The notes: generated by a model from the letters alone, not told the origin. Numbered from the stretch's first letter, positions 8,556 to 17,369 are shown. The stretch: DNA of 64,000 nucleotides from SpSt-398 sp041752235 (GCA_041752235.1 JBGSHM010000009.1:1-64000), one strand, 5' to 3'. A program made the numbers and translations.

Positions 8556-8627
8556 GGATGTAAATTAGGCAAAAAAGAAACGCCCCCGCTTTCGCGAAGG
8601 CGCCCTTGTTTCTCATGTATCGATAAA

Positions 8628-9173
8628 TTATTTCAGATCAGCAGATACGGTGATCTTGGGCTCTTTCGCCACTTTACCAGCCTGGATGGGGGCTCCTTCG
8701 ATGGAGTAGTCAGCGAGTTTGATGCTGAATTCGGCGGTAGCATTGATCGCACCACCTTTCACCACGATCACAGCGGGGGTAGTCACTTTTGTTTCTTTCC
8801 CACGAATGCTCAGGGTTCCCTTTACATTGGCGGTGTATTTGCCATCTTTCTTGAAATCCACGGCGCTCAGGTTAGTGATCGTGCCATTGAAAACCGCAGT
8901 GGGATATTCGTCAGAGTTCATCCAGTTCTTACCATTGAAGTGGTCCTGGATCATGGGGTTGGAGAAAGCGAAGTTTTTGATGGTCGCTTCGAACTGTACC
9001 GATCCTTTGGCAGGGTCAATAGCGGCGATCACGGTTTTGTTCTCAGCCTTGGGCAAATTGTCAATTGAGGTTGTAGCATCAAAGGTTACGATTGCCGAAG
9101 TGGTGGTTTTCTTTTGGGCAAAACCAACCAGGGTGGTGGTAATAAAGGTCAGCGCTAAAATTGCTTTTTTCAT
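8628..9173 (-). CDS. YceI-family periplasmic protein
   Basis: A 181-aa protein with a clear signal peptide (MKKAILALTFITTTLVGFAQ). The mature part matches the YceI lipocalin-like fold: VTFDATTSIDNLPKAENKT, VQFEATIKNFAFSNPMIQDHF, the NSDEYPTAVF motif and a closing SAEFSIKLADYSIEG strand region. YceI proteins bind isoprenoid-type lipids in the periplasm; the exact ligand here is unknown. It is probably cotranscribed with the OB-fold gene 32 bp upstream. The same pairing suggests a shared envelope role, but this is inference. Confidence 0.92.
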   Translation of the reverse strand: MKKAILALTFITTTLVGFAQKKTTTSAIVTFDATTSIDNLPKAENKTVIAAIDPAKGSVQFEATIKNFAFSNPMIQDHFNGKNWMNSDEYPTAVFNGTITNLSAVDFKKDGKYTANVKGTLSIRGKETKVTTPAVIVVKGGAINATAEFSIKLADYSIEGAPIQAGKVAKEPKITVSADLK

Positions 9174-9205
9174 TTGTGCGGTTTTTTTGAGTTGAGTGTT
9201 TAACG

Positions 9206-9658
9206 TTATGGTTTGTTTGAAAGTGTGCTTCTTTTGAAGGTAATGGCCCAGGTTTCGAGGATGTTGCTATATACCCCACCGCTGCAGGAGCCTTTGATGG
9301 AAACGAGATCACCCTGTTTGATGGTTTTTGCTTCGGCCATGTCCTTGTCCTGAAAGGCAAATATGACATAGGAACCAGTGGTGGTATCGGCTATTTTGAT
9401 ATTGATGGAGGAGTCGGCGGCTTCTGTTGCGGACACGGTACCGGAAACCTCAACGATCTTTTCAGTATACTTCAGGTTGGCATTTTTGCTGTCGGCCTGG
9501 AATTCTTTCAGAAAATCATCGGCTTTTACGCTGTATTCGGCTTTTCTTCCTTTTGTATCGCTAAAGGTATCGGTGGCGATATACCAATAGATACCCGCCC
9601 CGATCAGGAGTAGGATGAAGCCGCCAAAGAGCAATTTTTGCCAGGTTTTTTTAAGCAT
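9206..9658 (-). CDS. Membrane-anchored OB-fold (tRNA_anti-like) protein
   Basis: A 150-aa protein with one N-terminal transmembrane segment (about residues 8-28, LLFGGFILLLIGAGIYWYIA). The remaining part resembles the tRNA_anti-like OB fold, in the order KADDFLKEFQADSKNANLKY, VEVSGTVS, DLVSIKGSCSGG and NILETWAI. This domain is usually extracytoplasmic and of unknown ligand. The gene lies 32 bp upstream of yceI on the same strand, so both probably form one unit. A TATTTTTG match (minus strand, 9688-9695) lies about 30 bp before its start and could be its -7 element, but no good -33 TTG was seen. Confidence 0.8.
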   Translation of the reverse strand: MLKKTWQKLLFGGFILLLIGAGIYWYIATDTFSDTKGRKAEYSVKADDFLKEFQADSKNANLKYTEKIVEVSGTVSATEAADSSINIKIADTTTGSYVIFAFQDKDMAEAKTIKQGDLVSIKGSCSGGVYSNILETWAITFKRSTLSNKP

Positions 9659-9913
9659 GTGGGGTGGTTATTCTTTTAATAACAAGTCAAAAATATGATG
9701 TTTAAACATTGAAACGATATTTTTGGTGTGAAATTTTTGTAAAAGCTTTTTCCGACGGCACAGTTCGGGAAGCTTTATACATAGTAAATCAACGTTTTCC
9801 GTGTATTCTGTGGTTTCCGGGTGCTTATTTTCTCACCGAAAGCGCGGAATTTGGATTGACCATTTTACCAAACGAACCAAACAGTAAAAGAGTTGGCTAA
9901 AGAGTGGACTAAT

Positions 9914-9941
9914 AAAAAAGGCCGCTCCGAAAGAAGCGGCC
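9914..9941 (-). terminator. Rho-independent terminator for recA
   Basis: Read on the minus strand, the 7-bp GC-rich stem (GGCCGCT 9920-9926 with AGCGGCC 9935-9941, 8-nt loop) is followed by six T residues. It lies about 180 bp beyond the recA stop. It sits in the 462-bp gap 9659-10120, which otherwise holds an A/T-rich inverted repeat (CGAATTAAAA near 9946, TTTTAATTCG near 9984), the repeat at 10008-10120, and no credible gene. Confidence 0.8.
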
Positions 9942-10007
9942 GATACGAATTAAAAGAAAAGCTTTTACTAACCCGATTTTCTATTTTAATTCGAAAGAGG
10001 TGTTATA

Positions 10008-10120
10008 CGTGAGACGTCAGTCGTGAGGCGTGAGTGGTGAATAGTGAATGGTGAATAGTGAGTGAGTTCTACTCACGATTGACGACTCACGACTTATATC
10101 TGACGACTCACGATTCACGA
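10008..10120. repeat. 7-bp-period palindromic repeat, GTGAGTC family
   Basis: The left arm is made of GTGAGTC-like heptamers (GTGAGGC, GTGAGTG, GTGAATA, GTGAATG). The right arm carries their complements (CGACTCA, CGATTCA). The element runs right up to the recA stop codon. The same family recurs at 41571-41688. Confidence 0.85.
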
Positions 10121-11161
10121 TTAGCCTTGCATTTCCTTTATTTTCTCACGAATTTTTCCTTCTATCTCGGCGGAGAGTTCGGGATTATCCATGAGTAATT
10201 GTTTCACTGAATCGCGTCCCTGGCCGAGTTTATCGGTATTATAGCTGAACCAGGAACCGCTTTTCTGGATGATATTGAGTTCTACGCCCAGGTCGATGAT
10301 CTCTCCGGTTTTGGAGATGCCTTCGCCGAATATGATATCGAATTCTGCGGCGCGGAAGGGCGGGGCTACTTTATTCTTCACCACTTTTACTTTAACCCGG
10401 TTACCGATGGCGGTTTCACCATCTTTCAACTGTGCCATGCGACGGATATCGAGGCGAACGGAGGCATAGAATTTAAGGGCGTTACCACCGGTAGTGGTTT
10501 CGGGGTTACCGAACATAACGCCGATCTTTTCGCGCAACTGGTTAATGAATATGCAAATGGTGTTGGTCTTGTGAATGGTAGCGGTAAGTTTCCGCAGAGC
10601 CTGGCTCATCAGACGGGCCTGGAGACCCATTTTGCTATCTCCCATTTCTCCTTCCAATTCTCCTTTTGGAACCAGGGCGGCGACGGAGTCGATTACGACT
10701 ACATCCAGGGCGCCGGAAAGGATCAGGCGGTCAGCGATCTCAAGGGCTTGTTCGCCATAATCCGGTTGGGAGATCAGCAGGTTGTCTACATCTACGCCCA
10801 ATTTCTTGGCGTAGCTGCTATCAAAAGCGTGCTCGGCATCAATAATGGCACACATACCGCCTCTTTTCTGGGCTTCTGCGATCACGTGGGTAGCCACAGT
10901 TGTTTTACCGGAAGACTCTGGTCCATAGATCTCAACCACGCGGCCACGAGGTAAACCACCAATTCCCAAGGCAATATCCAGTCCGATAGAACCGGTGGAG
11001 ATGACTTCCTGCTCCACATGGGCCTTTTCATTCATCATCATGACGCTCCCTTTTCCAAAATCCTTATCGATCTTGTCGATCGTGAGTTTGAGGGCTTTTA
11101 ATTTTTCACTGTTGACTGACGGTGCAGTTTCTTTTTCGGTGTTGGATGCATTTTTTGCCAT
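10121..11161 (-). CDS. recA: Recombinase RecA
   Basis: A 346-aa RecA, which catalyses strand exchange in homologous recombination and triggers SOS co-cleavage. Walker A is GPESSGKTT (residues 80-88), Walker B is LDVVVIDSVAAL, and loop L1/L2 regions (GEMGDSKMGLQARLMSQALRK; FINQLREKIGVMFGNPETTTGGNALKFYAS) are intact. The acidic C-terminus is short. It is a stand-alone gene divergent from a secreted-protein gene. A TAACTTTG match sits 5 bp before the ATG (minus strand, 11167-11174), but no -33 element at proper distance was found. Confidence 0.98.
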   Translation of the reverse strand: MAKNASNTEKETAPSVNSEKLKALKLTIDKIDKDFGKGSVMMMNEKAHVEQEVISTGSIGLDIALGIGGLPRGRVVEIYGPESSGKTTVATHVIAEAQKRGGMCAIIDAEHAFDSSYAKKLGVDVDNLLISQPDYGEQALEIADRLILSGALDVVVIDSVAALVPKGELEGEMGDSKMGLQARLMSQALRKLTATIHKTNTICIFINQLREKIGVMFGNPETTTGGNALKFYASVRLDIRRMAQLKDGETAIGNRVKVKVVKNKVAPPFRAAEFDIIFGEGISKTGEIIDLGVELNIIQKSGSWFSYNTDKLGQGRDSVKQLLMDNPELSAEIEGKIREKIKEMQG

Positions 11162-11400
11162 GGAAACAAAGTTAGGTTTTACAAAATCCGGTTCTAATTT
11201 AGAAATCCACAGCGAAACTAATCATTTTAGTAATACTGCGCTAATATTTTTGGGCATAATTTTTTGGGATTTTTCTGGAAATGGGCGGTTTTTACCTCTT
11301 GTCAAGCCGGTGATGTAACTGGTCAAGACCGGTGAAATTTGTCCATTTTCCGGTGTTTTCTTTGGGTTGTCAACGGATTATTCATCAAAAAATGACAATC

Positions 11401-11841
11401 ATGAAAACAAGAATCAAAAAGGCCCTCTTGGGTTTTACGGCCCTGCTGATGGGTCTGGCTATTTTCTCTTTTACGAGCCCTTTGGGTGGCGATACAGTTG
11501 AGATCTTTCAGGGTGATAAACTCCTGCTTCGCCAGCACATTCATATTGACAAGGAGCTTAAGACCATCCAGGTGGCCGCTCCGGGCGAAAAGGTATTTGT
11601 TTATTATAGTCATTGCGGGACTAATGGCCAGTCACGCAAATTGACGCTCCGGGATGAGAGTGGGCAATTGGTAAAAACCTGGACCTACCCCGATGCGCAG
11701 GGGACTGCCAAATCATTGATGGAGTGTAAAATACAGGAGGTAATGGCCGTTTCCAATCTCCGGAAAGGAAAGATGTTCCTTTATTATAATTCGAAAGAAA
11801 TGGGGGAGGAGAGGAAGATAGCGGGGATTGAGTTGAAATAA
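11401..11841 (+). CDS. Secreted protein of unknown function
   Basis: A 146-aa protein with a signal peptide (MKTRIKKALLGFTALLMGLAIFSF). ATG 11401 is chosen; an ATG at 11392 is three codons earlier. The mature part has beta-strand-like alternation (DTVEIFQGDKLLLRQHIHID, KVFVYYSHCGTNGQSRKLTL) and ends ERKIAGIELK. Cys residues occur in SHCG and LMECK and might form a disulfide. I do not recognise a family. It is transcribed away from recA and is followed 10 bp later by a palindromic repeat. Confidence 0.75.
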   Translation: MKTRIKKALLGFTALLMGLAIFSFTSPLGGDTVEIFQGDKLLLRQHIHIDKELKTIQVAAPGEKVFVYYSHCGTNGQSRKLTLRDESGQLVKTWTYPDAQGTAKSLMECKIQEVMAVSNLRKGKMFLYYNSKEMGEERKIAGIELK

Positions 11842-11850
11842 GGTTTTTTT

Positions 11851-11926
11851 ACCGCCAGGTCACGAGGGCGCAAGGTGACGCAAGGATTGTCTTTGCGCTG
11901 CCTTGCGCCTTCGCGCCATGGCGGTT
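11851..11926. repeat. 9-bp-period palindromic intergenic repeat
   Basis: Begins ACCGCCAGG and ends CATGGCGGTT. The inner arms pair GCGCAAGG with CCTTGCGC. It starts 10 bp after the stop of the secreted-protein gene. Confidence 0.88.
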
Positions 11927-12059
11927 AAGCAATTACAGGTATTGAAATTTCTCACCTGAAAACCTAACCAAAGTCATAAACCACCTATTTCCCAATGACA
12001 ATCTTTATGCCTGTAAAAGGATCTCAGATCCTATTTTGAAAAACTAAAAATCCATACAC

Positions 12060-12566
12060 ATGAAAGTCCCATTCCGTCCCCAGGGGGGATCCCGTCATAT
12101 CGACCAGTTACAGATCAATGGATGCCGTTGGCTGGGCGATTTTCATGCAGAGCCATCCGATAATATGGCTGGGCAAACCTTCCACATCAACCATAGCGGA
12201 GAATTGGAAAGCATCAGTGTTTATTGTGAAATGGTTCACCGCGAAGGAAAGATCAAGATGAGTTTGCATCAGTTTGATGAAAAGAAGCATGACTGGGGCC
12301 CTGAACTGGGAACCATGGAATTGGATATCAAGAAGATCAATGACCCTACCTGGGTGGATTTTAATCTGGGAAAGGTTAGACTGGACAGCAACAGCCGCTA
12401 CGGATTCCGGCTGCATACCAATGACGCATTGGTCGCCCTGGGCGAGGCTGTCTGGGGAAATGATAAAAATGAATTGACCGGAGAAGAATGGATAGCCAAA
12501 GGCAATGAAAAAGGCGGGCATTACTTTCGTTATTTCAGCCTGGTATACAGTGTGGGGATGAATTAA
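12060..12566 (+). CDS. Hypothetical beta-rich protein
   Basis: A 168-aa protein without signal peptide. Its strand-like segments include QTFHINHSGELESISVY, KIKMSLHQFDEK, MELDIKKINDPTWVDFNL and SRYGFRLHTNDALVALGEAVW. These resemble a jelly-roll or carbohydrate-binding arrangement, as in proteins that clip to substituted surfaces, but this is only an impression. The start MKVPFRPQGGSRHIDQ follows an A-rich leader. It stands alone and ends in a strong terminator. Function unknown. Confidence 0.7.
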   Translation: MKVPFRPQGGSRHIDQLQINGCRWLGDFHAEPSDNMAGQTFHINHSGELESISVYCEMVHREGKIKMSLHQFDEKKHDWGPELGTMELDIKKINDPTWVDFNLGKVRLDSNSRYGFRLHTNDALVALGEAVWGNDKNELTGEEWIAKGNEKGGHYFRYFSLVYSVGMN

Positions 12567-12598
12567 TACCGGGCCAACTGAGTAACACTTAAAGGAGA

Positions 12599-12674
12599 GA
12601 GACTGCTTCAAGCCGACCGATCGGGTAATTGACAAGGGTTCCCGGTCACAGGCTCTGAAGCAGTCTCGTTTTTT
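12599..12674 (+). terminator. Long-stem Rho-independent terminator
   Basis: A perfect 12-bp stem (GAGACTGCTTCA 12599-12610; TGAAGCAGTCTC 12656-12667), extended inward by AGCC/GGCT and GACCG/CGGTC pairs and followed by G and six T residues. It terminates the gene ending at 12566. Confidence 0.85.
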
Positions 12675-12808
12675 GCCGGAACTACGCTTTTCCCGTGCTC
12701 CGTATTTTGTGCAAACCGGCCTTGTAATCTTACCAAAAAAATCGAGCAAAACTGGGATTGACTCCGCTGGGTAAATGGCTTTTTTTTGTATTAGAAAAAC
12801 CGTTGGCC

Positions 12809-13018
12809 ATGCAACTCATGATGTTCATTGGCAATGACCTGATAGAGGCCATTCCCTTAAATCCTGAAAACCTCCGTAAACCGGGGTATGTTGGCACCTT
12901 TAAACGTTGCCTGAAATCCAAGTACCAGGAATTGATTCAAATGGGACAGGAGAAACCAGAGTTTATTGTTATTGAAGAAGCGAAACAAGATTCGGGAAAT
13001 TCTGTCGCAAAAAATTGA
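12809..13018 (+). CDS. Small hypothetical protein
   Basis: A 69-aa protein, starting at ATG 12809 (MQLMMFIGNDLIEAIPLNPE). An upstream in-frame start at 12758 would add 17 residues that look like leader sequence. It is hydrophilic, mixed alpha/beta (GNDLIEAIPLN, KPGYVGTFKRCLKSKYQELI) and has no export signal. Small proteins with this pattern occur as hypothetical proteins in Chitinophagaceae as far as I recall; no function is known to me. It converges with htpG across a palindromic repeat. Confidence 0.6.
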   Translation: MQLMMFIGNDLIEAIPLNPENLRKPGYVGTFKRCLKSKYQELIQMGQEKPEFIVIEEAKQDSGNSVAKN

Positions 13019-13041
13019 ATATTTCCTGTCTCCTGGTTTTT

Positions 13042-13113
13042 ACCGCCAGGACACTATGACGCTAGGGGCGCCAAAGATCTTGCGCAACCCTGCGCCTTTG
13101 CGCCTTAGCGGTA
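13042..13113. repeat. 9-bp-period palindromic intergenic repeat
   Basis: Bounded by ACCGCCAGG and TTAGCGGTAA, with GGCGCCAAAG opposite CTTTGCGCC. It fills the gap between two convergent genes, 23 bp from one stop and 14 bp from the other (htpG). Confidence 0.88.
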
Positions 13114-13127
13114 AAGCCTCGCCCGTC

Positions 13128-15011
13128 TCACAGCCCCTCTACACTCCGCTCCACGAACGCCGTAAGATCCGCGCCTTTCAACATTCCCTGGGCTAATAAA
13201 GCCAGATCATATGCATGCTTGGCTATTTTCGTTTGATCCCCCTCACCGGCCTGCAGAATCTTTTCCACCAATTTGTGATTGGCATTGATAGAAACCTTAT
13301 AAGAGTCGGGCATATTGCCATAAAAACTCATACCTCCGCCCATCTTGCTCATGTCCTTCATGCGTCGCATCCATTCTTCCACCGTGATGGTTACCGGCAT
13401 GGCTTCGGTGGGAAGGCTTTCAATCTCCACATGCATGGCGGGGTTATTGATCGCGGCTTCAAATACGGATTTAATTTTTCCGGTCTGCTCTTCGGTGAGT
13501 GCATGTTGTAAACTGCCTGTTTTCTCGATCAGTTTGTCTACCACACCGGCATCCACGCGTTTAAAGGAGATCTTCTCACCTTTCATTTCCAGGTGATGGA
13601 TGAAATGGTTGTCAATGGGGGAGTTCATTAATAACACATCATAATTTCTTTTCCGGGCGGCCTCTACATAGGTATGTTGTTTCTCGGCATCGGGTGTATA
13701 GAGATAAACCAGGGTGCCGTGTTTGTCGGTCTGGGCCTCTTTGGTCTTTGCCTGGTATTCTTCAAGGGTAAAATGTTTTTCCTCTGTATTGGTCAGCAGG
13801 ATGAATTCTTTTGCCTTTTCATAAAATTTATCTTCTGACAGGGCGCCATATTTAACAAATAGACCGATATCATTCCATTTGGATTCATAGGAGGGGCGGT
13901 CCTTTTTGAAAAGTTCGGCGAGTTTGTCGGCTACCTTACGACTGATATAGCTATTGATCTTTTTTACATTGCTATCGGCCTGGAGAAAGGAGCGGCTAAC
14001 ATTAAGGGGGATATCGGGAGAGTCAATGACCCCGTGGAGGAGCATCAGGAATTCCGGAACGATGTCTTTCACCTCATCGGTGATAAAGACCTGCCGGCTA
14101 TAGAGTTTGATCTTATTCTTCTGTACCTCGAAGTCATTCTTGAGTTTGGGAAAATACAATACCCCGGTCAGGTTAAAGGGGTAGTCCACATTGAGGTGGA
14201 TCCAGAACAGGGGCTCTTCTGAATAGGGATAGAGGTCCTGGTAAAAGGCCAGATAGTCTTCATCTTTCAATTCGGCAGGAGCCTTGGTCCAGATCGGGTG
14301 GGTGGTATTGATCACATCGTCCACCGTCTCGGTCTTGAACCTGGGTTTCCCTTCTTGATCTTCTCCATCGGGTATTTCTTCTTCGCGGGTACCAAAGACG
14401 ATTGGTACGGGGAGGAAGCGGGCGTATTTAACGAGGATCTCTCTGAGCCGGCTTTCTTCCAGGTATTCCTGTGATTCTTCATTGATATGGAGGATCACAT
14501 CGGTACCCCGGTCACTGCGGTTTCCTTCGGCGATCTCAAAAGCGGTACTGCCGTCACAGGTCCAGCGGGCGGCTTCTGCCGCTGGTTGATAGGAGAGGGA
14601 TTGGATCTCGACCTGATCCGCTACCATAAAGGCGGAGTAAAATCCGAGACCGAAACGACCGATGATCTCATTGGCATCCCGGGCTTCTTTGAATTTCTCC
14701 ATGAATTCAGTAGCTCCGGAGAAAGCCACCTGATTGATGTATTTACGGATTTCCTCCGCGGTCATACCGATCCCCCGGTCGGAGATCCGAATGGTCTTTG
14801 CCTCTTTATCCAGGGCGATCCGAATGGACAGATCACCCAATTCTCCAGTGAAATGCCCAAGGGAAGCCAGTCTTTTTACTTTTTGGGTGGCATCTACTGC
14901 ATTACTAACCAACTCCCGGAGGAAGATCTCCGTATCAGAGTATAAAAACTTCTTGATTATAGGGAAAATGTTCTCTGTGTTGATCGAAATGGTGCCTTTT
15001 TCCTGTATCAT
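13128..15011 (-). CDS. htpG: Molecular chaperone HtpG (Hsp90)
   Basis: A 627-aa cytosolic Hsp90-family chaperone. The GHKL ATPase domain (residues ~1-235) shows RELVSNAVDATQK, DRGIGMT and GRFGLGFYSAFMV. The middle domain carries LYSRQVFITDEVKDIVPEF and the catalytic-loop Arg segment LNVSRSFLQAD. A C-terminal dimerisation domain follows. Length agrees with bacterial HtpG. It is monocistronic by position, divergent from the SWIB gene, and its 3' end meets a 9-bp-type repeat. Confidence 0.97.
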   Translation of the reverse strand: MIQEKGTISINTENIFPIIKKFLYSDTEIFLRELVSNAVDATQKVKRLASLGHFTGELGDLSIRIALDKEAKTIRISDRGIGMTAEEIRKYINQVAFSGATEFMEKFKEARDANEIIGRFGLGFYSAFMVADQVEIQSLSYQPAAEAARWTCDGSTAFEIAEGNRSDRGTDVILHINEESQEYLEESRLREILVKYARFLPVPIVFGTREEEIPDGEDQEGKPRFKTETVDDVINTTHPIWTKAPAELKDEDYLAFYQDLYPYSEEPLFWIHLNVDYPFNLTGVLYFPKLKNDFEVQKNKIKLYSRQVFITDEVKDIVPEFLMLLHGVIDSPDIPLNVSRSFLQADSNVKKINSYISRKVADKLAELFKKDRPSYESKWNDIGLFVKYGALSEDKFYEKAKEFILLTNTEEKHFTLEEYQAKTKEAQTDKHGTLVYLYTPDAEKQHTYVEAARKRNYDVLLMNSPIDNHFIHHLEMKGEKISFKRVDAGVVDKLIEKTGSLQHALTEEQTGKIKSVFEAAINNPAMHVEIESLPTEAMPVTITVEEWMRRMKDMSKMGGGMSFYGNMPDSYKVSINANHKLVEKILQAGEGDQTKIAKHAYDLALLAQGMLKGADLTAFVERSVEGL

Positions 15012-15146
15012 ATCCTTGATTTTTTCCGGGTTTAATTAGGCGCAAGGTAACAATCTGCGTTCCAAAACCATCCAAATTGCCACATTGACAGCGCCCCCTT
15101 ATGCACAGGTTATTCCGAATCAAAAAAAGAAAATTCCCCAATGAAG

Positions 15147-15173
15147 TTGGCATACAGAAATAGGCTATATTTG
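15147..15173 (+). promoter_or_regulatory. Candidate Bacteroidota promoter of the SWIB gene
   Basis: TATATTTG (15166-15173) is a perfect match to the TAnnTTTG -7 element, with TTG at 15147-15149, 16 bp upstream, as a possible -33 element. The predicted start site near 15180 leaves a leader of roughly 38 nt before the ATG at 15218. Confidence 0.5.
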
Positions 15174-15217
15174 AAGGGTTAATTACTAAAACCCGTTAAC
15201 ATTCTAAAACAAAAACA

Positions 15218-15607
15218 ATGGCAAAGAAAGTCGCAAAAAAAGCCGTAAAGAAAGCCGCTAAGAAAGCAGCTCCAAAAAAAGCGAAGAAAGCCGCCCCTAA
15301 AAAAGCAGCCAAAAAAGCAGCTCCAAAGAAAAAAGCGGCTAAGAAAAAATCCGCCCGCAAACCCAATGCAGCCTTCATGAAAGCGCTTACTCCCAGCGCC
15401 GCTCTGGCCGCTGTGATCGGTAGCAAAGCAGTTCCCCGCACAGAAGCTGTGAAGAAGATCTGGGGTTATATCAAAGCTAACAAGCTGCAGGATAACAAAA
15501 ACAGACGCATGATCAATGCGGACGATAAGCTGAAAGTAATCTTCGGTGGTAAAGGACAGGCTTCGATGTTCGATCTGGCCAAGTTCCTGAACAAACACCT
15601 GAGCTAA
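15218..15607 (+). CDS. SWIB/MDM2-domain protein with histone H1-like tail
   Basis: A 129-aa protein. Residues 1-48 are almost purely Lys/Ala/Pro (AKKAAPKKAKKAAPKKAAKK type), like a histone H1 tail, and should bind nucleic acid. Residues ~50-129 are a SWIB domain: FMKALTPSAALAAVIG, RTEAVKKIWGYIKANKLQD, MINADDKLKVIFGGK, SMFDLAKFLNKHL. Such fusions are known in Bacteroidota and Chlamydiae and are thought to act in nucleoid organisation; the role here is inferred. It is monocistronic, with a likely strong promoter and a hairpin terminator. Confidence 0.93.
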   Translation: MAKKVAKKAVKKAAKKAAPKKAKKAAPKKAAKKAAPKKKAAKKKSARKPNAAFMKALTPSAALAAVIGSKAVPRTEAVKKIWGYIKANKLQDNKNRRMINADDKLKVIFGGKGQASMFDLAKFLNKHLS

Positions 15608-15630
15608 TTTCTTAGCCAACAAAAATTTCA

Positions 15631-15656
15631 AAGCCATCCGCAAGGATGGCTTTTTT
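15631..15656. terminator. Terminator between convergent genes
   Basis: Perfect hairpin AAGCCATCC (15631-15639), loop GCAA, GGATGGCTT (15644-15652), followed by T residues on the plus strand. It terminates the SWIB gene; the A-rich left side is weak for minus-strand use. Confidence 0.85.
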
Positions 15657-15657
15657 A

Positions 15658-16743
15658 TTAATACCCTATAATGGTTTTTAGTTTCCCCCAGAGTTCATTG
15701 TCAAAACTCGAGAGCGCGAGTTGCACATTACCTGCTGATTCTCCCATACGAATGACCACCAGTTTCTGTGAAGGGACCACATAAATTTTCTGGTCATTCT
15801 TCCCCAGGGCCGCATACATATCCACGGGTGCATTGGGCATCATTGAACCGATGAAGGTAAGATCCAATGTAGGGAGCATATGACTTGACTTTCCATTTAA
15901 CCAGGTTAGGTATCCGTATGAGAGATTAAAATTTTGCGAACTATTTACCTGATCCTGAAAATAAAGTGTGTCGGCTAATATTCTTGTTTGATCCCATTTT
16001 CCTTTATTCAGCATCAGCAATCCAAATCGTGCCATGCTTCGTGCATTGCTATAGTACACATTATTAAATCCTGTTTTTATCCAGAGTCCATTCATCCCGA
16101 CACGATCACGCACTTTTTGTTGGAAGTAACTATTATAACTGGCTCCACTGGCATTCTCGATCACTTTTTCCATCAATGTGTAGGGGGCGTTGTGATAAGC
16201 CCAACGTGTACCGGCATCGGCGCGGTATTGTAAACAAGCGGGATCGGTACAATCATTATCGGGTGCCACATCATCATCCAAACCGGTGGTCATGGTGAGT
16301 TGATGGCGGATGGTAATTAGGTCTTCTTTGGCTTGCGGGAGGGAAGTCCAGCCATTTCCCAGGAATCGGGAGGTCTTATCACTCAGGTCAAACAGCCCTT
16401 CATCCTGGGCAATACCTGACAGGAAGGCGGTAAGGGTTTTTCCGGCGGAGGCCCAGTACCAGAGACTGTCCTTGGTAAACAGGCCAAAATATTTCTCGAT
16501 AACGATCTTTCCATTCTTCAATACGATAAAAGCCTTGCTATTCTTTTGCTCGAGGTAGGTATACAGGTCATTGACCGTACCCTCATTCCAACCCAGACTG
16601 GCCATATCAGTGGTTTGCCATTCGGTGCCGCTCACGGGAGGGAAATACAGGTTGTTGGAGGTATCGGGTTCAGGCTCCCCTCCATTTTTGAAGCAGGACA
16701 GGACCAGGGTGGTCAATGCGAGGAAAAGAAAGAAGTTTCTCAT
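15658..16743 (-). CDS. Lipoprotein serine hydrolase (beta-lactamase class C fold)
   Basis: A 361-aa lipoprotein (lipobox LVLSC, Cys17) of the serine beta-lactamase-like/esterase family. The SxxK motif is Ser99-Ala-Gly-Lys102 in WYWASAGKTLTAFLSG, and the YxN motif is Tyr183-His-Asn185. Members are periplasmic or surface esterases, D-aminopeptidases or penicillin-binding-like hydrolases; substrate cannot be inferred. The region near the C-terminus (SLDLTFIGSMMPNAPVDMYAALGKNDQKIYVVP) has the usual third-motif position. It is convergent with the SWIB gene and divergent from the oxidoreductase operon. Confidence 0.9.
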   Translation of the reverse strand: MRNFFLFLALTTLVLSCFKNGGEPEPDTSNNLYFPPVSGTEWQTTDMASLGWNEGTVNDLYTYLEQKNSKAFIVLKNGKIVIEKYFGLFTKDSLWYWASAGKTLTAFLSGIAQDEGLFDLSDKTSRFLGNGWTSLPQAKEDLITIRHQLTMTTGLDDDVAPDNDCTDPACLQYRADAGTRWAYHNAPYTLMEKVIENASGASYNSYFQQKVRDRVGMNGLWIKTGFNNVYYSNARSMARFGLLMLNKGKWDQTRILADTLYFQDQVNSSQNFNLSYGYLTWLNGKSSHMLPTLDLTFIGSMMPNAPVDMYAALGKNDQKIYVVPSQKLVVIRMGESAGNVQLALSSFDNELWGKLKTIIGY

Positions 16744-16885
16744 GGTGTATTATTTGAGGTCTATGACATTTTCCCAGGGGGAAGGTTTAGTCCACAAAAT
16801 AGAAAGTAAATGTTGATTTTTATAATAGCAGCCGAAGTTTCGTACCTTTCTTAGGACTTCTCCCGATTACCAAAAACTTCTTGCT

Positions 16886-17350
16886 ATGCCTCAGTTTTCC
16901 CTCACGGTCAATAATACAAAATACGATGTAGAGGCCCCTGCCGACATGCCGCTCCTGTGGGTGCTGCGCGATCTGCTTAATATGACGGGCACTAAATATG
17001 GATGCGGGGTGGCCAGTTGTGGTGTTTGCAGTGTCATCATTGATGGCAACCCGGTATTCTCCTGTCAACGCACGGTGGGTTCCTGTGTCAATAAAAAGAT
17101 CATCACCATCGAAGGGCTTTCAGCCGATGGTTCGCATCCGGTACAAAAGGCCTGGGAACAAGCGGGAGTACCTCAATGTGGATATTGCCAGCCCGGGCAA
17201 ATGATGCAAGTGGTGGCCATGCTGGAAAAAAACAAGCGCCCTTCGGAAGAGACGATTGACCAGGTGATGAATAATGTGCTCTGTCGATGCGGAACTTATC
17301 ACCGAATCCGTAAAGCCATTCATCTGGCCATTGACTCATTGAATTCCTGA
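16886..17350 (+). CDS. [2Fe-2S] subunit of molybdenum aldehyde/isoquinoline oxidoreductase
   Basis: A 154-aa electron-transfer subunit. The N-terminal plant-ferredoxin-like cluster ligands are in KYGCGVASCGVCSVIIDG and FSCQRTVG. The second cluster is in CGYCQPGQMM and VLCRCGTYHRIRKAI. This layout is that of IorA-type small subunits, which pass electrons from the molybdopterin subunit to an acceptor. It is followed after 19 bp by its large-subunit gene. No FAD subunit or cytochrome c partner gene is adjacent, so the acceptor is unknown. Confidence 0.95.
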   Translation: MPQFSLTVNNTKYDVEAPADMPLLWVLRDLLNMTGTKYGCGVASCGVCSVIIDGNPVFSCQRTVGSCVNKKIITIEGLSADGSHPVQKAWEQAGVPQCGYCQPGQMMQVVAMLEKNKRPSEETIDQVMNNVLCRCGTYHRIRKAIHLAIDSLNS

Positions 17351-17369
17351 ACCCCAAACGCCTACAACC

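Noticed and set aside
9709..9900. Plus-strand ORF (63 codons) in the recA downstream gap
   Set aside because: Composition is not protein-like and it lies between the recA terminator and the promoter region of the OB-fold gene.
11167..11174. TAACTTTG before recA considered as its promoter
   Set aside because: It is only 5 bp from the ATG, which would need a leaderless mRNA, and no TTG is found at the -33 distance.
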